From Allostella vacuolata (GTDB lineage Bacteria; Pseudomonadota; Alphaproteobacteria; ATCC43930; Allostellaceae), in NCBI GenBank assembly GCA_006739055.1, contig AP019702.1, positions 5,419,388 through 5,483,387 of the forward strand: 64,000 bases of DNA. Direction: 5' to 3'. Under the pieces are notes generated by a model, which searched no databases, was not told the origin of the DNA, and saw only the letters and a list, made by a program, of their open reading frames with translations. How positions within the stretch are numbered: the first letter of the stretch is position 1; each line of letters begins with the position of its first letter. The position numbers and the translations under genes are program-made. Positions 9,015 to 18,705 of the stretch are shown here, piece after piece.

Positions 9015-10319
9015 ATGGAGACGCTGTGGCTGTCCGGGCTGGCCATCCTGGCCCTGCTCGTCCTGTCGGCGTTCTTCTCCGCCTCCGAGACGGCGCTGAC
9101 GGCCGCCTCGCGGCCGCGCATGCACACGCTGGCCAAGGAGGGCAACCGCCGGGCGCGGATGGTGGAGGGGCTGCATGCCGAGAAGGAGCGCTTCATCGGC
9201 GCCATCCTGCTCGGCAACAACGTCGTCAACATCACGGCCTCGTCGCTGGCGACCGGGGTGCTGGTCGGCCTGTTCGGCGAACGCGGCGTGGCCTACGCCG
9301 CCTTCGCGATGACGATGCTGGTCCTGGTCTTCGGCGAGATCCTGCCGAAGACCTATGCGATCCATCACCCGGACAAGGCCGCCATGGCCGTGGCGCCGCT
9401 GATCCGCCGGACCGTGCGCCTCTTCTCGCCGGTGACCCAGACGGTCCAGTTCGTGGTGAACGCCGCCCTCGGCCTGTTCGGGATCCATGTTCCCAAGGGA
9501 TCGGGCGTCGGCGTCTCCGTCGAGGAGCTGCGCGGCGCCATCGAGCTGCACGGGCGCGACGACGACGGGCCGAAGGAGGCCAAGCGCGAACGCGCCATGC
9601 TCCGCTCGATCCTGGAGCTGGACGACGTGGCGGTGTCCGAGATCATGATCCACCGGCGCAGCGTGACGACGCTCGACGCCGACCTGCCGGCGGAACGGCT
9701 GGTGGACGCGATCCTGGCCAGCCCGTTCACCCGGATCCCGCTTTGGCGCAGCACGGCCGACAACATCATCGGCGTCCTGCACGCGAAGGCCCTGCTGCGG
9801 GCGCTCAAGGCCCAGGAGGGAAAGGTCGACCGCGTCGACATCTCCGGCATCGCGGCGCAGCCATGGTTCATTCCCGAGACGACGACCCTGCTGGCGCAAC
9901 TGGAGGCGTTCCGCCGGCGGCGCGAGCATTTCGCCATCGTCATCGACGAATACGGCTCGCTGCGCGGGATCGTCACGCTGGAGGACATCCTGGAAGAGAT
10001 CGTCGGCAACATCGACGACGAGCACGACGTGGTCCTGCAGGGGGTGCGGCCGCAGCCGGACGGATCCTACATCGTCGCCGGCACCGTCACCCTGCGCGAC
10101 CTGGCCCGCGAGCTCGACTGGTACCTGCCGGACGAGAACGCCTCCACCATCGCCGGCCTGGTCCTCAACGAGGCCCGGATGATCCCGCACCCGGGGCAGG
10201 TCTTCGCGTTCCACGGCTTTCGCTTCGAGGTCCTGCGCCGCCAGCGCAACCAGATCACCACCCTGCGGGTGACCCCGCCCGCGCCCGGACCATTGACGGC
10301 CGACGACGCTTCGTCTTAG
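9015..10319 (+). CDS. HlyC/CorC family transporter-associated protein (CNNM/DUF21, CBS, CorC domains)
   Basis: A 434-aa membrane protein with the standard three-part layout. A DUF21/CNNM membrane domain covers about residues 1-185 with an N-terminal SAFFSASETALTAASRPRM block. A CBS pair follows, about 205-335, including FAIVIDEYGSLRGIVTLEDILEEIVG. A C-terminal CorC_HlyC domain covers about 350-425. Relatives are linked to Mg2+/Co2+ efflux or are of unknown transport role. It starts 18 bases after aroB and probably reads with it. The aroK-aroB-CorC order recurs in alphaproteobacteria. Confidence 0.9.
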   Translation: METLWLSGLAILALLVLSAFFSASETALTAASRPRMHTLAKEGNRRARMVEGLHAEKERFIGAILLGNNVVNITASSLATGVLVGLFGERGVAYAAFAMTMLVLVFGEILPKTYAIHHPDKAAMAVAPLIRRTVRLFSPVTQTVQFVVNAALGLFGIHVPKGSGVGVSVEELRGAIELHGRDDDGPKEAKRERAMLRSILELDDVAVSEIMIHRRSVTTLDADLPAERLVDAILASPFTRIPLWRSTADNIIGVLHAKALLRALKAQEGKVDRVDISGIAAQPWFIPETTTLLAQLEAFRRRREHFAIVIDEYGSLRGIVTLEDILEEIVGNIDDEHDVVLQGVRPQPDGSYIVAGTVTLRDLARELDWYLPDENASTIAGLVLNEARMIPHPGQVFAFHGFRFEVLRRQRNQITTLRVTPPAPGPLTADDASS

Positions 10320-10392
10320 GTCGGTCCTTCGCTGCGCCGCAACATGGGCGATCCCATATGCATGCGGCCGCCCCGCTTCCGGACCCTGCCCC

Positions 10393-10977
10393 ATGCCGCT
10401 TTCCACGCCCGAACCCCGTGACCACCTTCACACCCGCACCGTCGAATGCCGCGGCTACCATCGCACCGACGGCCTGTGGGACATCGAGGGGCACCTGGTC
10501 GACACCAAGAGCTACCCCTTCGACAGCAATGCCCGCGGGCCGATGCCGCCCGGCACGCCGGTGCACGACATGTGGATCCGGCTGACCGTGGACGACGAGC
10601 TGGTCGTGTGCGCGGTCGAGGCGGTCACGGATTCCAGCCCCTTCCCGGTCTGCCCGGCGATCACCCCGAACTTCCAGCGCCTGGTCGGCCTGTCGATCAA
10701 GACCGGCTGGACCCAGCAGGTGCGCAGCCTGCTGGGCGGGGTGGAGGGCTGCACCCACCTGGTGGAGCTGCTGGGGCCGGTGGCGACCACCGCGTTCCAG
10801 ACGATCTTCCCGTGGCGGGAACGCCAGCGCCGCGCCCAGGCGGCGGCCGGCGCCGCCGGCGGGCCGCAGCGGCGGCCCGCGCATCTCGACACCTGCCACG
10901 CGCTGGCCCTCGACGGGCCGGTGGTGGCCCAGATCTGGCCCGCCTTCTACACCGGTCCCCGCACCGAAAGCGCCTGA
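10393..10977 (+). CDS. DUF2889 domain-containing protein
   Basis: A 194-aa soluble protein that spans a whole DUF2889 domain. Recognisable blocks are RTVECRGYHRTDGLWDIEG near the N-terminus, DTKSYPF, and a central GLSIKTGWTQQVRSLLGG followed by GCTHLVELLGP. No function is known for the family. The conserved Cys and His (CTHL) could bind metal, but this is inference. It stands alone, 73 bases after the CorC-like gene, and the symporter gene starts about 105 bases later. Confidence 0.85.
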   Translation: MPLSTPEPRDHLHTRTVECRGYHRTDGLWDIEGHLVDTKSYPFDSNARGPMPPGTPVHDMWIRLTVDDELVVCAVEAVTDSSPFPVCPAITPNFQRLVGLSIKTGWTQQVRSLLGGVEGCTHLVELLGPVATTAFQTIFPWRERQRRAQAAAGAAGGPQRRPAHLDTCHALALDGPVVAQIWPAFYTGPRTESA

Positions 10978-11082
10978 CCACCAGCCTGCAGGACTGTGCG
11001 ACTGCGGCGCGCCAGGCTTGACGCGGCCGGAAGGCGGGGTCCACGGTGGCCGCCTTCGTTTTCAATCCGGACTGGACGCGGC

Positions 11083-12759
11083 ATGTCGACGACGCATGTC
11101 CTCGTCACCCTTGCGGGTGCCATTGCCCTGCTCCTGTGGGGCATCCACATGGTCCACAGCGGCGTGCTGCGGGCCTTCGGAGCGAACCTCCGCCACCTGC
11201 TGGGCATCGGCCTCCGCACCCGCGTCCGGGCCTTCGCCGCGGGCGTCGCGGTGACCGCCATCCTCCAGAGCAGCACCGCGACCGCGATGATGGCGACCTC
11301 GTTCACGGCCGGGGGCATGGTCGAGCTGGCGCCGGCACTGGCCGTCATGCTGGGGGCCAATGTCGGCACGACGTTGATCCCCCAGGTTCTGGCCTTCGAC
11401 ATCGCGATGGTCTTTCCGGTGCTGCTGGTGGCCGGCGTGGCCGCTTTCCGGCTCGGCCGCCGCAGCCGGACCCGGGATCTGGGCCGGGTGGCGATCGGAC
11501 TGGGACTGATGCTGCTTGCCCTGCATCTCCTGATCGGCACCGTCGAGCCGCTGGAAGCGCTGCCGGGGTTGCGCGCCGTCCTGGCGTCGCTGACCCGGGA
11601 CCCGCTGATGGCCCTGCTGCTGGCGGCGGTGCTGACCTGGGCCGCCCATTCCAGCGTCGCCACCATGCTGCTGATCATGTCCTTGGCGGGCGCCCAGTTG
11701 CTGGCCCCGACGGCCGTCCTGGCCATGGTCCTGGGGGCCAACCTCGGCAGCGCGATCAACCCGCTGCTCGCGGGCGGACGCGGTGGACGGGCGGGCTTGC
11801 GCCTGCCGGTCGGCAATCTCGCCAACCGCCTGCTGGGCTGCATCCTCCTGCTGCCGGTCCTGGGCCCGGCGGCGGACTGGCTGGCCCGCATCTCGCCCGG
11901 TCCGGCACGCGTGGCGGCCAACTTCCACACCGGACTCAATCTCGCGCTGGCCGCCCTCTTCATCCTGCCCCTGCCCTGGATCGCCGCCAGACTGAAGCGT
12001 CTGCTGCCGGACCAGCCGCAAGCGGGCGACCCGGCGCGCGCCCGGCATCTCGATCCCGCCGACATCGCCATGCCGGCCCTGGCCCTGGCCAACGCGACCC
12101 GCGAGCTGCTGCGCATGGCCGACGTGCTGGAGGCCATGCTGCGCGGCTCGCGGGAGGCATTCCGCACCGCCGACCGCAGGCAGGTGGCGGAGATCCGGCG
12201 CATGGACGACACGCTGGATGCCCTCCACGCCCAGGTCCACCGCTATCTGGCGACGATCGGCCATGACGGGCTGGACGATACCGAAGGACGCCGCCTGACC
12301 GAGCTGCTCGCATTCTCGATCAACCTGGAACATGCCGGCGACATCGTCGAAAAGAACCTGATGGAGCTGGCCGCCAAGCGGATCCGGCAGCAGATCGTCC
12401 TGGCCGGCGACGCGGCGGCCGAGATCGACGAGATGCACCGCCGGGTGATCGGCCATGTACGGCTTGCCGTGGCGGTCCTGATGACCGGCGACGCCGGGGC
12501 GGCGCGCCGCCTCGTCCAGGAGAAGGACCGTTTCCGCAACCTGGAACGGGCCGCCACGCGTCGGCTGATCGGCCATCGGCGGCCGGACGGCGCTGTCCGG
12601 CCCGAGAAGGCCGGGGGCGACGCCGGCTGGGTGGAGACGATCGGCCTGCGCCTCGACATCGCCCGCGACCTGAAGCGGGTCGAGGCGCACCTCGCCGCGG
12701 CCGCCTATCCGCTGCTCGAGGAAGCGGGCGCCCTGCGCCCGACCCGGCTGGCCACCTAG
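11083..12759 (+). CDS. Na/Pi cotransporter family protein with C-terminal PhoU-like domain
   Basis: A 558-aa NptA-type protein. The membrane half contains two inverted Na_Pi_cotrans repeats, each with its QSS-like signature: QSSTATAMMATSFTAGG near residue 62 and HSSVATMLLIMSLAG near residue 190. From about residue 330 a helical PhoU-like domain follows, with the repeats typical of this family. Likely role is sodium-driven phosphate export or uptake. ATG 11083 (MSTTHVLVTLAG) is chosen because the upstream 29 codons are arginine-rich and lack family similarity. Its stop overlaps the convergent bolA stop by four bases. Confidence 0.88.
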   Translation: MSTTHVLVTLAGAIALLLWGIHMVHSGVLRAFGANLRHLLGIGLRTRVRAFAAGVAVTAILQSSTATAMMATSFTAGGMVELAPALAVMLGANVGTTLIPQVLAFDIAMVFPVLLVAGVAAFRLGRRSRTRDLGRVAIGLGLMLLALHLLIGTVEPLEALPGLRAVLASLTRDPLMALLLAAVLTWAAHSSVATMLLIMSLAGAQLLAPTAVLAMVLGANLGSAINPLLAGGRGGRAGLRLPVGNLANRLLGCILLLPVLGPAADWLARISPGPARVAANFHTGLNLALAALFILPLPWIAARLKRLLPDQPQAGDPARARHLDPADIAMPALALANATRELLRMADVLEAMLRGSREAFRTADRRQVAEIRRMDDTLDALHAQVHRYLATIGHDGLDDTEGRRLTELLAFSINLEHAGDIVEKNLMELAAKRIRQQIVLAGDAAAEIDEMHRRVIGHVRLAVAVLMTGDAGAARRLVQEKDRFRNLERAATRRLIGHRRPDGAVRPEKAGGDAGWVETIGLRLDIARDLKRVEAHLAAAAYPLLEEAGALRPTRLAT

Positions 12760-13046
12760 AGCCCGCGCGGAGCCTGCTCCCCCTCGCCGGGGGCGAGCGT
12801 GCGCAGTTGCAGGGCGTGGACGCTGTCGGCGAGCTCGGCCGCCAGCGCGGCGTAGACCATCCTCTGGCGCTCGACCCGGGAGCGGCCGGCGAAGGCGGCC
12901 GCCACGATCTCGACCCGGAAATGGGTCTCGCCGCCCGGGCGCGCCCCGGCATGGCCGGCATGGCGGTGCGAATCGTCCTCGATGGCCAGGCGGATTGGCA
13001 CGAATGCCTGCGTCAGCTTGTCGCGGATCGTGTCCTGCATCGTCAT
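12756..13046 (-). CDS. bolA: BolA family protein
   Basis: A 96-aa BolA-type protein with class II KH-like fold. The signature region runs from FRVEIVAAAFAGRSRVERQRMVY to VHALQLRTLAPGE, including the Arg-Val helix. BolA proteins pair with monothiol glutaredoxins to handle Fe-S clusters and can also bind DNA. The start ATG at 13046 has AGGG about seven bases upstream; a second ATG lies two codons on. It is divergent from the J-domain gene, a pairing common in alphaproteobacteria next to cobST. Confidence 0.9.
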   Translation of the reverse strand: MTMQDTIRDKLTQAFVPIRLAIEDDSHRHAGHAGARPGGETHFRVEIVAAAFAGRSRVERQRMVYAALAAELADSVHALQLRTLAPGEGEQAPRGL

Positions 13047-13158
13047 CTTGTCACCCTGTCCTTCAACTTCCTGGATTCTCTACCGCGTGAGGACACCCAG
13101 ACCGGAGCGGCCCGCATCGCGTCGGCGCGGGCACCGGTGAGCCGATCGCCGGCCCGCC

Positions 13159-13187
13159 TTGTCTGGCCGTTCCCGCCCGACCATACT
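13159..13187 (+). promoter_or_regulatory. Candidate promoter for the J-domain/cobST operon
   Basis: TTGTCT, a 17-base spacer, then CATACT. The -10-like box ends seven bases before ATG 13195, and no ribosome site precedes that ATG, so a leaderless transcript is predicted. Confidence 0.45.
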
Positions 13188-13194
13188 TCGCTCA

Positions 13195-13761
13195 ATGAAA
13201 CGACGGTTCGAGCGCGTCGCCCTTGCCCCCGATCCCGAGGAGGCCAGGCACAGACGATCCTGCGAGTGGCCCGGCTGCACCGGCGAGGGGGATTTCCGCG
13301 CCCCCCAGTCGCGCGAGCAGCTGAACCAATATCGCTGGTTCTGCCTCGAACATGTCCGCCAATACAACAGGAGCTGGGACTATTACCGCGGCATGTCGCA
13401 GGACCAGATCGAGGCCGATCTGCGGCGCGACACGGTATGGCAGCGCCCGACCTGGCCGCTCGGCGGGCCGGCGGGCCGGGGCCGGCGCTGGCAGGTCCAT
13501 GACGGGTTCGGCATCTTCGAGGAGGAGCCCCAGCGCAAGGCGGGCGAGACCCGCCGCCCGCCGGTGGAGGCAGCCCACGTCCGGGCTCTGGCGGTGTTCG
13601 AACTGGAACCCCCCGTGACCTTCGAGCGGCTGCGGTCGCGGTACCTGACGCTGGTCAAGCTGCACCACCCGGATGCGAATGGGGGCGACAAGGCCGCGGA
13701 AGAGCGGCTAAAATCCATCAACGAAGCATATGCCACCCTGAAGAACGGCTATTTCGCATAG
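13195..13761 (+). CDS. J domain-containing protein (DnaJ-like), cobST-linked
   Basis: A 188-aa protein with its J domain at the C-terminus (about residues 125-188). The HPD tripeptide that stimulates Hsp70 ATPase lies in [11 protein letters not shown], followed by [14 protein letters not shown]. The N-terminal half carries [15 protein letters not shown] and [16 protein letters not shown], with Cys and His placed as for a small zinc site. Proteins of this layout sit directly upstream of cobS in many alphaproteobacteria, so a role in assembling the cobaltochelatase is reasonable but inferred. Start ATG 13195 lacks a Shine-Dalgarno sequence. Confidence 0.9.
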   Translation: MKRRFERVALAPDPEEARHRRSCEWPGCTGEGDFRAPQSREQLNQYRWFCLEHVRQYNRSWDYYRGMSQDQIEADLRRDTVWQRPTWPLGGPAGRGRRWQVHDGFGIFEEEPQRKAGETRRPPVEAAHVRALAVFELEPPVTFERLRSRYLTLVKLHHPDANGGDKAAEERLKSINEAYATLKNGYFA

Positions 13762-13805
13762 CCCTGTTCTTTCCTGTTGTCTCCAAACGACGAGATGCGA
13801 TCCTG

Positions 13806-14810
13806 ATGGCTACCGCCACGTCACCCCGCGCCGCAGAGGCGGCGCCGAACGGCCTGCCCGACATCAAGGTTTCGGTTCGCGACACCTTCGGCATCGACTC
13901 CGACATGGCGGTGCCGGCCTTCTCCAGCCCGACCGAGCATGTGCCGGACAAGGACGTGGCCTATCGCTTCGACCACGACACCACCCTCGCCATCCTGGCA
14001 GGCTTCGCCTACAACCGGCGGGTCATGATCCAGGGCTATCATGGCACCGGCAAGTCGACCCATATCGAGCAGGTCGCGGCACGCCTCAACTGGCCCTGCA
14101 TCCGCGTCAACCTCGACAGCCACATCAGCCGCATCGATCTCGTCGGCAAGGACGCGATCGTGCTGCGCGACGGCAAGCAGGTGACGGAGTATCGCGAGGG
14201 CCTGCTGCCCTGGGCGCTGCAGCACCCGACCGCGATCGTCTTCGACGAGTACGATGCCGGCCGGCCGGACGTCATGTTCGTCATCCAGCGCGTGCTGGAG
14301 ATCGAGGGCAAGCTGACCCTGCTGGACCAGAACAAGGTCATCCGCCCCCACCCGTCGTTCCGCCTGTTCGCGACCGCGAACACGGTCGGCCTCGGCGACA
14401 CGACCGGCCTCTACCACGGCACCCAGCAGATCAATCAGGGGCAGATGGATCGCTGGAACATCGTCGCCACCCTGAATTACCTGCCGCACGCCGACGAGGT
14501 CGAGATCGTCCTGGCCAAGATGCCGAGCTACCAGACCGACGAGGGCAAGAAGACCATCAGCCAGATGGTCGCCTGCGCCGACCTGACGCGCGCCGGCTTC
14601 ATCAACGGCGACATCTCCACCGTCATGTCGCCGCGCACGGTCATCACCTGGGCCGAGAACACGCGCATCTTCGGCGACATCGGCTTCGCCTTCCGCCTGA
14701 CCTTCCTCAACAAGTGCGACGAGGTCGAGCGCGCGTCCGTGGCAGAGTACTACCAGCGCTGCTTCGGGACCGAGCTCAGGGAAACCGGGGTTCGCGCGAA
14801 GCTGGTGTGA
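13806..14810 (+). CDS. cobS: Cobaltochelatase subunit CobS
   Basis: A 334-aa AAA+ subunit of the ATP-dependent cobaltochelatase CobNST, which inserts Co2+ into hydrogenobyrinic acid a,c-diamide in aerobic cobalamin synthesis. The Walker A motif is in [13 protein letters not shown], Walker B in [10 protein letters not shown], and the sensor region includes [19 protein letters not shown]. The N-terminal recognition segment containing [19 protein letters not shown] is the usual CobS start. cobT begins four bases after the stop. No cobN and no cobalamin riboswitch are visible in this window. Confidence 0.96.
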   Translation: MATATSPRAAEAAPNGLPDIKVSVRDTFGIDSDMAVPAFSSPTEHVPDKDVAYRFDHDTTLAILAGFAYNRRVMIQGYHGTGKSTHIEQVAARLNWPCIRVNLDSHISRIDLVGKDAIVLRDGKQVTEYREGLLPWALQHPTAIVFDEYDAGRPDVMFVIQRVLEIEGKLTLLDQNKVIRPHPSFRLFATANTVGLGDTTGLYHGTQQINQGQMDRWNIVATLNYLPHADEVEIVLAKMPSYQTDEGKKTISQMVACADLTRAGFINGDISTVMSPRTVITWAENTRIFGDIGFAFRLTFLNKCDEVERASVAEYYQRCFGTELRETGVRAKLV

Positions 14811-14814
14811 GGCG

Positions 14815-16683
14815 ATGACCCAGGGCAAGGCCGAGACGCCGCTCGAGGCGTTCAAGCGCTCCACGACGGCGGCGTTGCGGGCGATCGCGGAGCGGGACGA
14901 CCTCAACGTCGTCTTCAGCTCCGATCCGCCCGGCGCATCCGGGACGCGGGCACGGGTCCCGCTGCCGTCGCGCGACCTGCCGCCGGAGGAGGCGGCCCAG
15001 GTGCGCGGCGCCGCCGACGCGATCGCGCTGCGCTATCGCCACCACGACGCGCGCCTGCACGCCAAGCGCGCGCCGCCCAGCGAGCTCGCCCGCACCATCT
15101 TCGACGCGGTCGAGCAGGCCCGGGTGGAGGCGATCGGCGCCCGCCAGATGGCGGGGGTGGCCCACAACCTGGCGGCAGCGCTCGACGAGCGCTATCGCCG
15201 GCAGGGCTTCGACCGGATCACCGAGCGCACCGACGTGACCATGGCCGATGCCGTGCGCCTGCTGGCGCGCGAGCAGCTGACCGGCGAACCGCCGCCGGAG
15301 TCGGCGCGCCGCGTCGTCGACCTGTGGCGCCCCTGGGTCCAGGAGAAGGGCGGCGCCGACCTGGCCGACCTCGGCCGGCACATCGGTGACCAGGAAGGCT
15401 TCGGCCAGGCCGTCCGCAAGCTGATCGCCGACCTCGACCTCGACCTTGGCGACACCGAGACCGAGGGGTCCGAGGGCGACGGCGAGAACGACCAGAGCGA
15501 TGCGGCCGACGCCGAAGGGGAGAGCGAGCAGGGCGAAGGCTCCGCGAGCGGCACCCAGTCGACCATGGAATCCGCCCCCGGCGACCCGCGCGAGGACGAT
15601 TCGGGCGAGGCCGCCGAGGAGCAGGACGGCGAGATGATGCCGGGGACCGGCGACGACGACCCCAATCGTCCGGGCCGGCCGGGACAGGTGCCGCGCCCGA
15701 TGTGGGGCGACGGGCCGGAGGCGACCTATCGCGCCTACACCACTCGCTTCGACGAGACCGTCCAGGCCGATGCGCTGTGCGACGCCGACGAGCTGAGCCG
15801 GCTGCGCGGCCTGCTCGACCAGCAGCTGGCCCACCTGCAGGGCGTGATCGGCAAGCTGGCCAACCGGCTGCAGCGGCGGCTGATGGCCAAGCAGACCCGC
15901 TCCTGGGAGTTCGACCTGGAAGAGGGCATTCTCGACGCCGCCCGGCTGTCGCGCGTCATCACCAACCCGACCGTGCCCCTGTCCTTCAAGCAGGAGCTGG
16001 ACACCGACTTCCGCGACACCGTCGTCACCCTGCTGATCGACAATTCCGGGTCCATGCGCGGCCGGCCGATCACCGTGGCGGCGATGAGCGCGGACATCCT
16101 GGCCCGCACGCTGGAGCGCTGCGCGGTCAAGGTCGAGATCCTGGGCTTCACGACCCGGGCCTGGAAGGGCGGCCAGGCCCGCGAACGCTGGATCGCCGAG
16201 GGCAAGCCCGCCAATCCGGGCCGCCTCAACGACCTGCGACACATCATCTACAAGCCGGCCGACGCCCCCTGGCGCCGGGCGCGCAAGAATCTCGGCCTGA
16301 TGCTGCGCGAGGGCATCCTCAAGGAGAACATCGACGGCGAGGCGCTGATGTGGGCGCACAACCGGCTGATCGCCCGGCCGGAGCAGCGGCGCGTGCTGAT
16401 GGTGATTTCCGACGGCGCCCCGGTCGACGATTCCACCCTGTCGGTCAATCCCGGGAACTACCTGGAAAAGCACCTGCGGGAGGCGATCGAGTACATCGAG
16501 ACCCGCTCGCCGGTGGAACTGATCGCCGTCGGCATCGGCCATGACGTCACCCGGTACTACAAGCGGGCCGTCACCATCGTCGATGCCGAGCAGCTCGGCG
16601 GCACGATGACCGACAAGCTGGCGGAACTGTTCGACGAGGACGGTCCGACGCGCCGTCCGGGACGGGCGCGGCGCGCCGCCTGA
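14815..16683 (+). CDS. cobT: Cobaltochelatase subunit CobT
   Basis: A 622-aa subunit that forms a two-tiered hexameric ring with CobS. The N-terminal domain runs to about residue 210. A strongly acidic Glu/Asp/Gly-rich linker follows at about 215-290. The C-terminal VWA domain starts near 400 with the MIDAS motif DNSGSMRG, which coordinates a metal and contacts the chelatase partner. The length matches the family. It is translated right after cobS with a four-base gap, so expression is probably coupled. A long hairpin closes the operon downstream. Confidence 0.95.
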   Translation: MTQGKAETPLEAFKRSTTAALRAIAERDDLNVVFSSDPPGASGTRARVPLPSRDLPPEEAAQVRGAADAIALRYRHHDARLHAKRAPPSELARTIFDAVEQARVEAIGARQMAGVAHNLAAALDERYRRQGFDRITERTDVTMADAVRLLAREQLTGEPPPESARRVVDLWRPWVQEKGGADLADLGRHIGDQEGFGQAVRKLIADLDLDLGDTETEGSEGDGENDQSDAADAEGESEQGEGSASGTQSTMESAPGDPREDDSGEAAEEQDGEMMPGTGDDDPNRPGRPGQVPRPMWGDGPEATYRAYTTRFDETVQADALCDADELSRLRGLLDQQLAHLQGVIGKLANRLQRRLMAKQTRSWEFDLEEGILDAARLSRVITNPTVPLSFKQELDTDFRDTVVTLLIDNSGSMRGRPITVAAMSADILARTLERCAVKVEILGFTTRAWKGGQARERWIAEGKPANPGRLNDLRHIIYKPADAPWRRARKNLGLMLREGILKENIDGEALMWAHNRLIARPEQRRVLMVISDGAPVDDSTLSVNPGNYLEKHLREAIEYIETRSPVELIAVGIGHDVTRYYKRAVTIVDAEQLGGTMTDKLAELFDEDGPTRRPGRARRAA

Positions 16684-16691
16684 CACCCCTG

Positions 16692-16740
16692 CCCGGGGAT
16701 GCCCGAATGCCGCTGAGCCGGCATTTCGGGCCTCCCCGGG
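16692..16740 (+). terminator. Long imperfect hairpin between cobT and tamA
   Basis: A 20-bp stem with one bulged base, one mismatch and a six-base loop. The inner arm is GCCCGAATGCCG (16701-16712) and the outer arm CCCGGGGA (16692-16699). It begins eight bases after the cobT stop. No T-run follows, so it may terminate inefficiently or protect the cobT 3' end. Confidence 0.55.
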
Positions 16741-16861
16741 GAACGATTGCCCACCCCCGATCGTTGTGCGGTCGCACCGACCGAGGAATCCGCGCGTGCG
16801 GGCCCCGGGTTTCCGCCGTTGGCGGAGTTGGTCCCCCGAACGAGAGAGCATCGTTTTCATC

Positions 16862-18688
16862 GTGCGAACACCGCCTGGCCGCCCCCCACCCGGCTGCTCC
16901 GACGATCGACGGCTGGTCGGTGCCGCTCCGGTTCTCGGCCTTCTCCTCGCCGCCCTCGCCTCGCTGCCGGCCTCGGCCCAGGTTCCCTATGCGGCGAGCC
17001 TGGTCGTTTCCACGGGCGAAGACGCGATCGCCGACCAGCTTCGGTCCATCTCCGAGACCCTGAAGCGCAAGGACGAGGCCCCGGCCAGCCGTGCCGCCCT
17101 GGCCCGCCGCGTCGCCGACGATCGCCGCGGGCTGACGGACACCCTGCGCGCCCTGGGCCACTTCGATTCCAAGGTCGAGACGAGCATCGACCGCAATGCC
17201 ACGCCGATCGCGGTCACCATCACCGTCGATCCGGGCCCGCTCTACCTCATCTCCGACCTGGCCATCGCGCTGCCGGCCGGCGCGGCCGCCCTGCCCGCCG
17301 ATTTTCCGTCGGCCGATGGGTTCGGGCTCGCGCTCGGCGACCCTGCGGCCAGCGCGGAGATTCTCGCAGCGGAGCGCCACATCCTCGCCCGCCTCGGCGC
17401 GAATGGCCGGCCGCTCGCCCGCCAGGTCGATCGCCGCATCCTGGTCGACCACGGCCTGCGCGCCGCATCGGTGACCTGGACCATCGATCCGGGCGCACCC
17501 GCCCAGTTCGGCGACACTCTGGTGGAGGGGCTGGCGGATGCCCGCGAGCCCATGGTCCGGCGGCGCATCACCTGGAAGCCGGGCCAGCCCTATGACACGC
17601 GCGAAGTCGAGAAGACCAGAAAGGCCCTCGCGGCGACCGGCCTCTTCAGCTCGGTCCGGGTGACCGGGGCCGAGCAGGTCGCGCCCGACGGTTCGCTGCC
17701 GATGACCCTGACGCTGGTCGAGGGGGAGCGCCGCAGCATCGGCGGCGGCGCGAACTACTCGACCTCCACCGGCTTCGGCCTGGAGGTCTTCTGGGAGCAT
17801 CGCGACCTGCTCGGCAACAACGACCGGCTGCGCCTGTCGGGCACCTTCGCCGAGCAGGAGTTCGGTGCCGACGCCACCTTCCGCCAGCCCTACTTCCTGG
17901 CCGACGAGCAGGACCTGGTGGCCACCATCGCGCTTGCCGACGAGAAGCCGCCTGCGTACGAGAACAAGTACTTCCGGGCGTTCACCGGCCTGGAGCGGCG
18001 CTTCCTCCCGCACTGGACGGTCGGCGCCGGGCTGCAGTACGAGCGCGAGATCGTCACCGCCCAGGACCAGACCAACCGCTACCATCTGGTCAGCGTCCCG
18101 ACCTTCATCCGCCGCGACACCTCCGACGACCTGCTGAACCCGACCCGCGGCTATCGCACGTCGATCACCGCCACCCCGTATCTCGGGGTCCAGGACAGCG
18201 CGCTCGGCTTCTTCAAGCTGCGCATCGACCAGACCGGCTACTGGCGCCTGGACGAGGCCGGCAGCTGGGTGCTGGCGGCCAACGCCAGCCTGGGCAGCCT
18301 GCTGGGCGCGGGCCGCGGCGAGGTGCCGGCGCCGCAGCGCTTCTATGCCGGCGGCGGGGGCAGCATCCGCGGCTTCGGCTACCAGATGGCCGGGCCGGTG
18401 GACAAGGACGACGACCCGATCGGCGGCAAGTCGCTGATCACGGCGGGCGCCGAGCTGCGCATCAAGATCACCGACACGATCGGCATCGTCCCCTTCCTGG
18501 AGGCGGGCACGGTGGCCGATTCGTCGATCCCCGGCTTCGGCGACCGGCTGCTGGTCGGGGCCGGTCTCGGCCTGCGCTACTACACCGGCTTCGGGCCGGT
18601 GCGCCTCGACGTCGGCACCCCGCTCAACCGGCGCAAGGGGGTCGATGACCTGGTCCAGGTCTATATCAGCCTGGGGCAGGCGTTCTAG
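16862..18688 (+). CDS. tamA: Autotransporter assembly factor TamA-like outer membrane protein (Omp85 family)
   Basis: An outer-membrane beta-barrel of the Omp85 family, about 608 aa. The N-terminal hydrophobic segment GAAPVLGLLLAALASLPASAQ is a Sec signal peptide. POTRA domains follow to about residue 290. The C-terminal half is the barrel, with the conserved loop-6 motif GGGGSIRGFGYQ and the C-terminal FGPVRLDVGTPL region. I chose the GTG at 16862 because it gives a normal signal peptide; another GTG at 16766 is possible. It is followed after 17 bases by tamB, the inner-membrane partner. Confidence 0.9.
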   Translation: MRTPPGRPPPGCSDDRRLVGAAPVLGLLLAALASLPASAQVPYAASLVVSTGEDAIADQLRSISETLKRKDEAPASRAALARRVADDRRGLTDTLRALGHFDSKVETSIDRNATPIAVTITVDPGPLYLISDLAIALPAGAAALPADFPSADGFGLALGDPAASAEILAAERHILARLGANGRPLARQVDRRILVDHGLRAASVTWTIDPGAPAQFGDTLVEGLADAREPMVRRRITWKPGQPYDTREVEKTRKALAATGLFSSVRVTGAEQVAPDGSLPMTLTLVEGERRSIGGGANYSTSTGFGLEVFWEHRDLLGNNDRLRLSGTFAEQEFGADATFRQPYFLADEQDLVATIALADEKPPAYENKYFRAFTGLERRFLPHWTVGAGLQYEREIVTAQDQTNRYHLVSVPTFIRRDTSDDLLNPTRGYRTSITATPYLGVQDSALGFFKLRIDQTGYWRLDEAGSWVLAANASLGSLLGAGRGEVPAPQRFYAGGGGSIRGFGYQMAGPVDKDDDPIGGKSLITAGAELRIKITDTIGIVPFLEAGTVADSSIPGFGDRLLVGAGLGLRYYTGFGPVRLDVGTPLNRRKGVDDLVQVYISLGQAF

Positions 18689-18705
18689 GAGAGCAGGCTT
18701 TCCCG

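Noticed and set aside
7803-10406. An 867-codon minus-strand frame opposite aroB and the CorC-like gene
   Set aside because: Composition (Asp/Gln/Arg/Gly-rich, no helices or motifs) is that of antisense to two well-recognised plus-strand genes.
13762-13805. Possible cobalamin riboswitch before cobS
   Set aside because: The gap is only 44 bases, too short for a B12 riboswitch, and shows no B12-box-like sequence.
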